This document shows positions 51,750-62,935 of a stretch of DNA of 64,000 bases, one piece after another (the first letter of the stretch is position 1; every line of letters begins with the position of its first letter). Origin of the DNA: Anarhynchus alexandrinus (lineage: Eukaryota; Chordata; Aves; Charadriiformes; Charadriidae); the NCBI GenBank assembly GCA_008711295.1, contig VUYV01000089.1:3300960-3364959 (forward strand), in the 5' to 3' direction. Both the position numbers and the translations under genes were made by a program. Below the pieces are notes generated by a model. That model was not told the DNA's origin and searched no databases. It saw only the letters and a program-made list of their open reading frames with translations.

Positions 51750-52625
51750 ATATCTCCATTAATGACCTGGACAATGAGACAGAGAGAACTCTCAAAAAGC
51801 CCATGGCTGACACTAAACTGGAGGGTTTGGAATACACTGGAGGGTAGATTTACCATTCAGAGAAACTCTGACAGATTGAAGTTGGACTCCTTAGGAGCCT
51901 TATGAAATGCAACAAAGGCAAACACAAAGTCCATCACCTGGAAGAATAACCACATGCAATGACAATTCAGAACATGGATTGGCTGGCTTTGTGGAAAAAG
52001 TCTGTAGGCTTGAGACAATAAATTAAAATGTGAGTTAGCAGTACACTCTTGCAGTGATGAAGGCGAAGACGATGCTGAGATACATCAGCAGAAACAGATC
52101 TGGCAGGATAAAAGAAGTGATTATTCTCTTCTACATGCACTTACAGGACTACACCTAGAGTACTGTTTAGTGGAAAGCCACTAGAATAATTACAGAGCTA
52201 GATCACATGACGTAGAAGGAAAGCCTGATACAAGTGGGTTTGTGCAGCCTGCAGATGGCTAAGAGCAATCTGATAACTGTCCTCAATTACCTGGTGAGGG
52301 GATGAGTAAAATGGAGCCAGACTCTTCAGGATGTCCACAGCGATAGGACAAGTGACATTGGATCCATGTTGAAGCAAGGGAAATTCTGATTAAATAGCAG
52401 GAAAGAAAATCTTTACAATGAGGATCGTCAACCACTGGAACAGATGGCCAAAGAGACTGTGGGAACTCCATCCTTGGAGTTACTCAAAATTCAACTGCAC
52501 AAGGCCCTAAGTAACCTGATCTAATGTGGAAATGTGAATTATATTCAAAATTGGCCCTGTTTAGGAGGGTGGATGAAACAGATGACCTCTAAAGATGCTT
52601 TCTAACCTAAATTTTTCTATGATTT
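51750..52625 (+). mobile_element. old CR1 LINE, downstream half
   Basis: This segment continues the element interrupted at 50247. It begins in the RT palm (SINDLDNETERTL, then MADTKLEG at the place of FADDTKL) and passes through a decayed C-terminal domain (TPRVLF and NHWNRWPK-like remnants near 52150 and 52430) to a worn 3' end near 52590-52625 (CTTTCTAACCTAAATTTTTCTATGATTTTAG). The loss of one Asp in the catalytic motif, the many stops and the degraded tail all fit great age. Joining at 50247/51750 restores the spacing of the RT motifs. Confidence 0.78.
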
Positions 52626-54264
52626 TAGCTTCTCCAATGTCATGGTTTTCTTTTGCTGGTTTTGTTGGGTTTTTTTCTCTCCTTTCTCAGATGCTTAGAT
52701 CAGGAATCTCTGATTACAGTAGTCATGCAGTACTTTCCATCAAGAACAAGACAGGAACAAGGCCTCCTGCCATTATAGAGTCAGCAGATGTGTCTGGGCT
52801 TAGTAAATGTAAAGCACTGCTGCTCATAGAGATCAGAGAGACAAAAACAAGTTGCTCAAGGTTATGCAGAAAGTCAGCTCGGGAATTAAACCTGTTCTTT
52901 CTCAGGTCAACACTCAAAGCAGTGGGCCCTTGAGATCTTTCTCATTTACTAAGATACCTATATTTTCAATTCTCTCAGAATATTTGCATAGGTGAAATAA
53001 AAGTGCAGTCTACCATTTAAACTCATACTTCATGCTCTTGTCATCTGTATCCATGACTGGATAAAACTGCTGTATGTCTATAATTTTTGATGCTACACTA
53101 GTGGTATTTTTATGTCTGCTATCTTATGATCTGTTAAAGCTATTGTTCAGGTAGTAGGTCAGATTTTCAGAAGGTTTATGTCCATTAATTCCAACTCAAC
53201 TGTACAACTGAGGAGCTTCCCTATTGCCTTTCCTTAAAGAGACAGATGGAATTCAAAGTTTCCCAGTGATTTAAAGTATTATACAAAAAAGCATACTTTT
53301 AAGCCTTAATCTTATCTAAAATATGTATTCTAGTTTGTGGGGCTTTTGGTTTTTTTCTTTTCCCTTGAAGCTATCACTTAGACAGGAATGAAGTGGTTAC
53401 AGAAGAGTTAATGCCTGTACTATATATATAGATAGAAAGATACATAGATATATATGTGCATATGTATGTGTATTCATGCAGTTTGTCCCATAATTAGGAA
53501 GTTAATACAACTAGGAAATGAATTTAAAGAAAAAATATAGTTACACTTGACACACTGCCAGAGAAAGAACAGCTTCATTATTTTACCTATAATTTCACTG
53601 TGGAAGCTACAAACAGATTTACCAGGATGAAAATATTTCAAAGACAGTGCATAATTCATCAGTTATTGACAGAAAATTATATTGTGCCATCCCTTTGTGC
53701 ATCTGAGTTCAATTAAATTGGCTGTTTGTTGATGAATTGTTTTATCATGAAGTAATATTTAATACCATAGGGCAAATCACTTCAGTCATGTTATGAATAA
53801 TAAATCTTTTCATGATTTTTTTTTCTAATCTTGAAAGACATATAAAATTATTTTAAGTGGTGTTTGTATATAAAGTGTATATCCCATAGGGATGATTGTT
53901 TATTTCTGGTTCTTCTCGATCTTCCTTGCCTTAATTACCCTAATTTTAGATATTTTAGACTGAAATAATTGTCAAATTTGATACCTGACTGTTAAAAGTT
54001 TCTAGGGCATTTGTCCCTCCTAAAGAGGGGAAGAATAAAAGGCTGAACAGAAGGAGACAGGAAAGTTTGAGAAAGTCATTTGGGCTGCCTGTTGAAGACA
54101 GTGCTTGGAAAGAACTCTTAATTTACCCTGTGCAAGTTTCAATCTCTTGGCAACACAAAAGATGGAAGCACCTGAAAATTGCTGGAGAAAGCCAGACTAC
54201 CAAACTCTAGACCAGAAAAAAAACCCCAAACACCCTCAAAGCAGAGACTTCTGAAAAACACCTA
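52626..54264. other. unannotated DNA with an AT-rich microsatellite-like patch
   Basis: No gene recognised. About 53421-53470 is low-complexity TATA/GATA/CATA sequence. The 54000-54264 part contains an AATAAAAGG but no supportable element. Confidence 0.55.
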
Positions 54265-56376
54265 GGTCTGCACATGTGACCGTGAAATGGTGGAGTTCGA
54301 GATCCTTGAGGCAGTGAGGAGGGTGTGCAGCAAGCTGACCACCCTGGACTTTAGCAGAGCTGACTTTAGCCTCTTGAAGAATCTGCTTGGTATGGTGCCA
54401 TGGGATGAAGCCCTGGAGGGAAGAAGGGCCCCAGAAAGTTGGTTAATATTCAAGGATCACCTCCTCCAAGATCAGGAGCAATGCATCCCTACAAAGAAGA
54501 AGGCAGGCAGAAAAGCCAGGAAGCCTGCATGGATGAACAAGGAGCTTCCTGGACATGCTCAAAAGTAAAAAAGAGGCCTATAGGGGGTGGAAACAGGGGC
54601 AGGTAGCCTGGGAGGAATACAGAGAGATTGTTCAAGCAGCCAGGGATCAGGTGAGGCAAGCTAAAGCCCAGATAGAATTCAATCTGGCCAGGGGCATCAA
54701 GACAAAGAAAAATCTTTCTGTATGTATGTCAGCGAGAAAAGAAAGACTAGGGAAAATGTGGGCCCTCTCCGGAAAGAAACAGAAGAGCTGGTCACCTGGA
54801 ATAGAGACAAAGCCGAGGTACTTGACAACTTTTTTGTATCAGTCTTCACTGGCAAAGACTGCAGCCACACTACCCATAATGCAGAATGCAAAGGCAAGGA
54901 TTGGGGAAATGAAGAACCATCCACTGTATGTGAAGATCAAGTACGAGACCACCTAAGGAACCTGAAAGTACACAAGGCCATGGGACCTGATGAGATACAT
55001 CTGTGGATCTTGAGGGAACTGGCAGATGAAGTTGATAAGTCACTATCCATCATATTTGAGTTGTGGCAGTCTGCTGGAAAATGGGAAACATAACCCCATT
55101 TTTAAAAAGGGAAAAAAGTAAGACCCAGGGAACCACTGGCCAGTCAGTCTCACCTCTGTGCCTGGCAAGATCATGGAGCAGATTCTCCTGGAAACTCTGC
55201 TAGGGCATATGGAAAAAGGCGAGGTGATTGGTAGCAGCCAGCATGGCTTCACCAAGGGCAAGTAATGCCTGACAAATTTGGTGGCCTTCTAGGAGGGGGT
55301 TACAGCGTTGGTGGACAAGGGAAAAACAACTGATGTCATCTACTTGGACTTGTGCAAAGTGTTTGACACTGTTCTGCATGATATCCCGGTCTCTAAATTG
55401 GAGAGACATGGATTTGACAGATGGACCACTCAGTGTATAAAGAACTGTCTGGACAATCACACTCAAAGAGTTGTGGTCAATGGCTCGATGTCCAGGTGGA
55501 CACCAGTTATGAGTGGTGTTCCTCAGGGTTTGGTACTGGGACTGGTGCTGTTCAACATCTTTGTTGGTGATATGGACAGTGGGATTGAATATACCCTCAG
55601 CAAGTTTGCTGATGATACCAAGCTGTGTGGTGAGGTAGACACGCTGGAGGGGAAGGATGCCATCCAGAAGGACCTGGACACACTTGAGAGGTGGGCAAAT
55701 CTCTTTAAATTCAACAAGGCCAAGTGCAATGTCCTGCATCTGGGTCAGGGCAATGCCAAGCACAAATACAGGCTAGGCAGAGAAGGGATTGAGAGCAGCC
55801 CGGAGGAGAAGGACATGGCCAGCAGGCCAAGGAAGGTGATTCTGCCCCTCTTCTCTAGTCTGGTGAGACCCCACCTGGAATATTGTATCCAGCATTGGAG
55901 CCCCCAACATAGGAAAGACGTGGACCTGTTGCAGAGGGTCCAGAGGAGGGCCACGAAGATGATCAGAGGGCTGGAGCACCTCTCCTGTAAAGACAGGCTG
56001 AGAGAGTTGGTGTTGTTCAGTCTGGAGAAGAGAAGGACCTTATTGCAACCTTCCAGTACATAAAGGTGGCTTACAGGAGAGCTGGGGAAGGACTTTTTAC
56101 TGGGGCATGTAGTGATAGGATGAGGGGCAATGGCTTCAAACTGGAAGAGGGCAGGTTTAGATTAGATATTAGGAAGAAATTTTTCACTTTGAGTGTTGTA
56201 AGGCACTGGAACGAGTTGCCCAGAGAAGTTATGGAAGCTCCATCCCTGGTGGTGTTCAAGGCAAGGCTGGATGGGGCTTTGAGCAACCTGGTCTATTTGT
56301 AGGTGTCCCTTGACACGGCAGGGGGGTTGGAACTCTTTAAGGTCCCTTCCAACCTAAACCATTCTTTGATTCTGTG
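54265..56376 (+). mobile_element. CR1 LINE, 5' truncated in the endonuclease, 2.1 kb
   Basis: The second largest CR1 piece of the window. It starts at the end of the endonuclease domain (CDREMVEFEIL at about 54275, corresponding to the SDH block of other copies) and continues through the Lys/Arg-rich linker, the complete RT and the C-terminal domain to the 3' UTR. The 3' end at about 56376 shows ATTCTTTGATTCTGTG, a slightly mutated octamer tail. Truncation inside the endonuclease is the normal result of incomplete target-primed reverse transcription. Confidence 0.95.
54287..56302 (+). pseudogene. CR1 ORF2 with intact FADD reverse transcriptase motif but frameshifted
   Basis: Pieces in order: 54287-54568 (endonuclease end and linker), 54555-54956 (linker, Lys-rich), 54722-55093 ([27 protein letters not shown]), 55308-56063 (RT palm) and 56066-56302 (C-terminal end). 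The palm frame keeps [23 protein letters not shown] and [10 protein letters not shown] (FADD at residues 100-103), so the catalytic aspartates are present here, unlike in the 4.0 kb and 51.1 kb copies. Damage includes stops in the [12 protein letters not shown] region (about 55262-55292), an in-frame loss of about 35 codons after EEKD (near 55815, compared with the 28.8 kb copy) and a roughly 10-base deletion after SLEKRR (near 56036) that shifts the frame. Confidence 0.92.
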
Positions 56377-59300
56377 TGTTCAGGAGTGTAGAAAATGTGA
56401 AAGGTTCTACAAAAAATTTTGACACCAATTTGAAAATAGGCTTTTCAACATTTTCTGTATTGGGAAATATGCTGTGTAATGCTAACAGCTCCTAGCATAT
56501 AAAATCAGGAGTCCAGCCCTATACAGTCATGACATCCAACAAGATAATTTCACATTGTTCACATAATAGTTTCATGTTTTTCCAAACATTTAGAGGATAC
56601 ACGCAATGAAAAGTTGTGGTACCAACATTGTAGCTGAACTATCCTAGAATATCTCTGTAATATTTCACAGCTTTGCAAGATAATTGCAAGTCCTCCTGAC
56701 TTTCATATAGCCAGGATTTTATTCTATGTTTTTCATAATCAAGGAACAAGTAGTTCTAGCTGTAATTTGGCTATGTTATGTAGATCAGGTCTATATATTT
56801 ATATACCAGAAAAAAAGCAAATACACTGAGTTTTCTAATTTTCTGTTATTTTTAATTAAAATGCAGCTATTGCAGCTGTATTTTCTGGCTAAGCTAGCAA
56901 CAAGGAATGTCTGGATAATACATTATGCCTTGATGCCATGGCTATTAGATCCTTACTTCATGTCCCATTACAAGTTTTCTGTAAAATGCAGGTTCCAAAC
57001 ATGTTTTCTCATGTGTTAGTCTAGATTTCTCCCTAATTCTGTTGGGTAGCTAAATAGCTGAACTGCATAGAGGTTGGGGATGCTGAAAAGTCTTTATTCT
57101 GATTGTCTTAGATCTTCTGCAGGATTTTTAACTCTCTTGAGTATCAGTTAATTACAATTCACTGATTTTTCATTTTCCAATACATGACCTACTGAATCCA
57201 GCTATGACTCATGTCCTAAGTTAATAAAAATGTTAACATATCTGAGAACACGATTCATGGCAAACTTTGCTAATTTCTGCTTATAATTTGTATGTATGTA
57301 AAATGTTTCCTGGCTTATATGAAACTGTAGGAAACTAATCTTTTCATTTTTAAATATTCTTGTACCCTTGATGATTCTGAATCATTTGACCGTGAATTTT
57401 ATAATCGTTCTGTGGTCAAGCTACAGTGTCATTGTGAGCTCTTAGTTGAGTTCTTTAGTGATTAACTCTTGATTTCTGTGGAATCTAATCATTAGTTATT
57501 AAAGGATGCTTGGGATTTTTTTTTTTTTTTCATAGATGTGTGTCTCAGGAACAACTGTGAAGAGGCAGCAACTACTTTCTAACTGGGGATTCAAATTTTT
57601 TGAATGGAAATCAAGACATAATGTCTCCTAAGCAAAAACTAGTAGTAACATAAATTGACAACTTCTGGCCACTTCAGTAACAGAAACAAAGTCAAGAAAA
57701 CAGCCAAGCAAAGAAGAAAGAGACTGACACATTTTTAAAACAGTAACCATGCACGTTAAGTAGAAATAACAACTGTCTATACTTTTTAAGCGTCTTAAAA
57801 ATATTGTTGTCTGAGAAGGCATGGCAGAGATATCTTAGGGGAAAAAAAAAAGAATCCTTTAATGTTTCTATTGTATTGCTATAAATCAGCTCCTGGCTCT
57901 GCACAGACAGGCAAGGTTACTAATGTGATCTCCTTAGCCACTGTTCATTTGGGCCCAGCTCTCCCACTTCAGATTTCACCCATTCTGCTTTCCCCAGGCC
58001 CCAAAATTCACTTCTTTGCATTCCAATTTTCCAATTCTCTCTCCCACAAACATAATATTAACATGATTATTTTTAAGTAAATAATAAGCATTGCAAAGAA
58101 ACAACATTGTTGTTTCATGCTTAGTAAACAATCTAATCACCTAACTCTTGGGGGGAGAGGAGAGGAAAAAGGAGTAAAATGGAGAAGAACTGGAAGAATT
58201 AAATGTTACCAGAAGGCTAGCAAGCAATGACACTGTGTGTAAATATCATCATTTGAACAATTTCTTTTGGGTTTATTTGGCTCAAAGAATGACACTTGCT
58301 GAATTCAAGGGCTGCGGTATGGCTTGGCCTAAGAACCAGGCTGGAGCAGCCATCATGGCAGAAGGCCCAGAGGAAACCTTTCCTTGCTTACCCCCTCGTA
58401 GCTGCCTGCAACAAACTGTGCCCATCAGCTGCAGGACTGCCTTCTCCAGGGACCACCGACAGGCTCACAGGACGGGTGGGGAAAAGAAGACTGGGCCCCA
58501 GCAGCTGAATCTCCTCCTGTCCCTATAGTCCCCCTGCTCTTTCTCCTTTGTCTCTCACTTCTGGCTTTCTGTTCCAGCACCATTTGCCCCTCAGAAGAAA
58601 GAAACTCATTTGTCACATCCAGTTTACCCTCCCTGGCTTCTGTTCTTCATGCCCCCAGGCTTCAGCCTTCCTACCTCCAGTCTTTACACACCTTTCAGTG
58701 CTTCCTCAGTGTTTTGGGAGGGAAAACCCAGTCCTCCTGCCACACTTATTTCTTTTCAAAACTGGATCTCCTTTCCTCCTGATTTCCCTCACCTAATTGT
58801 AATCCTCCATATATTCTAATTTCCCATTTCCTGTTGCTTTCCAACTCCACTTCTTTTTTGAGGGAGGAGGCTGCCAGTTGAAGTCTCAATCTCTCATCAC
58901 CTCTCACTTATCCTCAGACCTTATGGCAGACCCCTCCAGGGGTGCTGGTTTTAAGCCTGTTCTCTGAAGCGTTCCCCACAACACAGCCTAGTTCTGGTGG
59001 CATCTGCTCCAAGTAGTTTCCTTCTCCCTTTCTCTTTCACAGCATTAGCAAATTTACAGTCACTCAGAGGACAGGAGAGTCTGACCTCCAGTTACCTTCT
59101 GACACAAGGTTTACGATATAGTTTGTGGAACATAGGATACCACATTTTTCCTGAAAGTACTGATGCAAGTCTTTTGTTCGACACTAGGAAAATAAAAGAG
59201 AAAGCACCAATAAAACACCTGGCATAATGTTTCTCTTGACTGACTACTGATAGAGTGTGAAGGGTTTGAGGTTAATTTTCCCAAACACATTAGTTTCTAA

Positions 59301-60499
59301 AACAGAACCTCTCAATGCTGTGAAAATATATTTACCATATCACTTGAAATATTTTAGAATAACAGTATGACAGCTTAAAGGACAATATAAAAAGGAAAGT
59401 TAAAATGATTTAAGGCTCAAAGTCTATCTCTAGATATGTGTAGAAACCTACTATCACAGTTAGTTAATTGGAGTCATACCTAAGAAGTGAAGAGGAAGCT
59501 TCCACCTTCAGGGGTAAGAAGGCAGTATAGTGAAAACACCAGGCACTTACCTACCATACTCAACTTAAGACATTAAGTTCCTTTCCCAAATAAGTGGTTT
59601 AAATTTCCCAAGTTTCTTGTGAAGCCTGTGCTCCTGCAGTACTGGACATGAACTGCATGAGGCCTTTACATAATCTGGCTGATAAGGCAGTCCTGATATT
59701 GCTTTAGAAGTACTGATACTAATACCCTGATAAGCGCTATAAGCAGCAAATACATATTGAATATCTCAGCAATGAAAGCATGTTGATACAACTAAAATTT
59801 AGCTTATAGATGAGAGTCTGCCTTTGAGTGTGCTCTCAAGAAGAAAGATTTTAAACATTTTTCAGGGTCCCCTGAAATACACACACTGGGTTTTGTTTTT
59901 TTATTTATTTGGGGATTCATAAATCACTTTTGGCCTGATTAGTGATAAATGGATGAAGAAAATTTAGCTCTCTGTATCTTTCAGTTGAATTATATTAAAG
60001 TACTGTCAGAAATACAAGATGTCATTTCATAACAACTTTAGTAAATTGGAGTGCAAATTATTGACACAGCTAAGCAACATTAGTATTGCCTCTGCTATTC
60101 TGTTTACAGCAATATCTTTGGGGCAGTCTTGGATATATTTTTATCAGAGACTGTATCTTCTTGTGTTGGATTTGACACATTGTATAAAGGCCATTCTTAA
60201 CCATATTACTGAAGAACAAGATCATTTCAACTTTTTAATCTGGTAATAATTAACCAACATTCAGCTGGCCCATCAAAAAAGCAATGTGTTTTTGTCCATA
60301 AGCCCTTTCCCCACTCTCTCCTTCCCAGCTCATTGAAGTAAGTATACTCACAATGGCCCAAGCACAACATTCCTAGGACCACACACTTCCAACTATTGGG
60401 AAGTATTGGAACACTGCAAAGCAAGGCAGGCCTAAATCTTCCTACTTCAGCCTTAACATGGGAATAAAGTATACTCAAAAGATTAATAGGGTTGGAATG
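56377..60499. other. unannotated DNA
   Basis: About 4.1 kb without a recognisable gene. A GC-richer patch at about 58290-58800 gives several short overlapping plus-strand frames, but none has a recognisable domain or clear splice context. No gag or pol motif was found before the envelope remnant that follows. Confidence 0.55.
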
Positions 60500-62935
60500 A
60501 CTGTCATCAGATGGCTTAACTCCAAGCCTTGCCAGGAGAGAAAATAGAAATTGGGTGTCGGGTAATCAATGGATCTACTTACAGAAGACCAACTGAAATT
60601 AAAGTATTTTACACTGATTTTTCCAGACCAAAACCCCACAATAATGGTTGTAATAAAATAACAGAACCAAATTTAGATTGTTGGTGTAATTTTACCTTTA
60701 CCAAACCTATAATTCCATTTTGTATTTGGGGCTATAAAAGCACTGGCCTATTATTTGATTTTACAATTGGCACACGCAATATATAGAACTTGTGCACAAT
60801 GGGATGGCCTTGGATCCATGCTCATGGAGGCTATAATGGATATGCACCCAATACCTATCCTGCCAAACTTCTAAATTTGTCTGTAGTAGCATTATGCAAT
60901 AACTTTGCCTTCCATAAGCAAAAAATAGATTATAAAAAATGAAGATAAAGATTGGCAAATTCCATCTCTAAAAGGGATGAGTGGGGACACCATTTCAACA
61001 AGATGCCAGTTTGAAAACAGCACTGAGAGTGCAATAGCTTTACACACTACTATAGAATACACTGGAAGCAAACTCTAACACAATTTTGATCATGCACATG
61101 GTTGTCCTTTTGGACTCAAGTGTTGGAATACCTTTACCATATTCTACACAGCACTCGTAAGGTATTTTTGGGCCAACCTCGGATTCCATTCCAACTTGGC
61201 TCTACTTCAAAATCGAAAATCAACAGCTATTTTTACCAACTTGGCTTCCTATTAAATTGTCTCCTGACTTTTATAGCACAGGCCTTTACATAATTAAAAA
61301 TACAGGACAACAGTGAATGGTCTCTAACCCTAGTTGGTCTCTAAAAAGGTTGTAGCTAGTGCTGCACATTAATGTGTCAGCAATTAAATCAGACTGTTCT
61401 ACCTTTTTGGGAGTTGTTCACACTGGCTGGCTAGCATGGTTACATGGATGATCTTTATACAATAAACAATCCCAATGTATACAACCAGACACCACTGGGT
61501 TATTTGGAACAGGATTAGAAGTACAGACACTGGATTCCTAATGAACAAACTAACTGCTACTATTGATGACTTAACCAAATTGGAATGCCCACTGAAGTCA
61601 TCTTTATTGGCATTAGGAGCAAGTCAATGTCTCCCATGAGACATTTTACCTCACTAGGAATGAATTGAAAAAAATGATCATCAATTAATTGTAAAAGTTC
61701 TTGGAGCAACCCAAGGTAATATCTTTCTTGCCTTAAGTTGTATCCAAGCACAACTGTGGATACAGTCTATAGCAGCAGACATTATTAGAGAAGGAGAAGG
61801 AGAAGGAGAAGGAGAAGGAGAAGGAGAAGGAGAAGGAGAAGGAGGAGGAGAAGGAGAAGGAGGAGGAGAAGGAGAAAAAGAAGAAGGAGAAGGAGAAGGA
61901 GAAGGAGAAGGAGAAGGAGAAGGAGAAGGAGAAGGAGAAGGAGAAGGAGGAGGAGGAGGAACCCTACTCACTGATATTCATAAAGTGAATTGGTACAATG
62001 CCTCAGAATTTGCAAAGTTTTCAATTGTGGTGGCAATTAGTCAAATTTCCTTATCACACAGAAAATGATAAGATTGTCGCCTTTGTCCTCACTATATGCA
62101 ATGCTTCGGTGTACAATCATTGTATTAGGACTGAATCACAATGGAACCATACTCTACCCCTTAAAGCATAGAGACTGGGCCCATCAAAAGGAGGAAAAGT
62201 GGCAAACAATTGATGTAAATGCATGCATTGTGTGAGAACAACAAGGTTTCAATTGTGAAAGTAGTACTCTTGAAGCTCAAGACAGCTGTATGTGGAACAA
62301 AACCTTTGCCACTTTGAAATCCACCTGAAAGAGGTTCCTGAAACCATAGTCATGTGTGTTGGAAAAGGTTGTGTCTGCATGCGAACATTGTGTGAATCTT
62401 TATTGGTAGATGATTTTGTTTACAACATAACCTATCAGTTCAATCTATGTGTATGTAATTTCTTTAAGATTATTGGTTGTAATTTTATTTTTTCTGTACC
62501 AATAACTACTCATGCTGATTTGTCTTTTGATTACATGTTATACTGCAAGCTACAACCCACACCTATCAGAATGAATATAGCTATAATCAAACAACTCCAC
62601 TACCACCCTGATTTAATCAACCTCCTACAATAAGCAGGAGAAAACAGACAAAAGACTCTTATCATAGTCCATCAGGATGTTGAAGAAATTAATTGACTGT
62701 TAAAAAAAGTCAAAAAGGATGGAAAACACCAGTGGAAATTCCTGTTGGGATGGTTTCCAATAACAACTGGGATACTAAACCTGATGTTGCACCCCATCGT
62801 GATTTTACTGACTGCTGTTATACTATGCATGTTGTTAAACATTATTTTATATATTAGAGTTTGGAGGATGGCTAAAAAGTTACACTATTGGAAAAATTTC
62901 CCTGCCTGTATAATATCATGTAACCACATTTAATG
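60500..62935 (+). pseudogene. env: endogenous retrovirus envelope (env) remnant, SU plus TM
   Basis: Retroviral Env normally consists of a surface and a transmembrane subunit. Here plus-strand pieces in order show a Cys-rich SU-like segment with CWCNFTF (60529-60786), a heptad-like helix TATIDDLTKL near 61550 followed by further TM ectodomain, a Cys cluster GKGCVCMRTLC (about 62360-62395), and finally an 18-25 residue hydrophobic anchor with a short basic tail RVWRMAKK (62745-62933). Several NxS/T sites occur. Many in-frame stops and shifts break the reading frame, so no functional glycoprotein is expected. No gag or pol precedes it. The subtype is uncertain; Env is the best reading from architecture and motif order. 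A Glu-Gly codon expansion sits inside the TM ectodomain. Confidence 0.65.
61788..61960 (+). repeat. (GAAGGA)n repeat, 57-codon in-frame Glu-Gly tract in env
   Basis: About 171 bases of GAAGGA hexamers with a few GGAGGA and GAAAAA/GAAGAA variants. On the plus strand, in the env frame, it reads as alternating Glu-Gly. The codon phase before it (ending at ACATTATTAGA) and after it (ACCCTACTCACT at 61961) is the same, so expansion occurred in multiples of three. On the opposite strand it gives a Pro-Ser frame, which is only a shadow. Confidence 0.93.

Noticed and set aside
58235..58800. GC-richer patch with overlapping open frames as a possible exon
   Set aside because: No recognisable domain and no consistent frame or splice pattern; the open frames follow from base composition.
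61681..61971. Minus-strand Pro-Ser repeat protein frame
   Set aside because: It is the reverse-strand shadow of the GAAGGA repeat inside the plus-strand env remnant.
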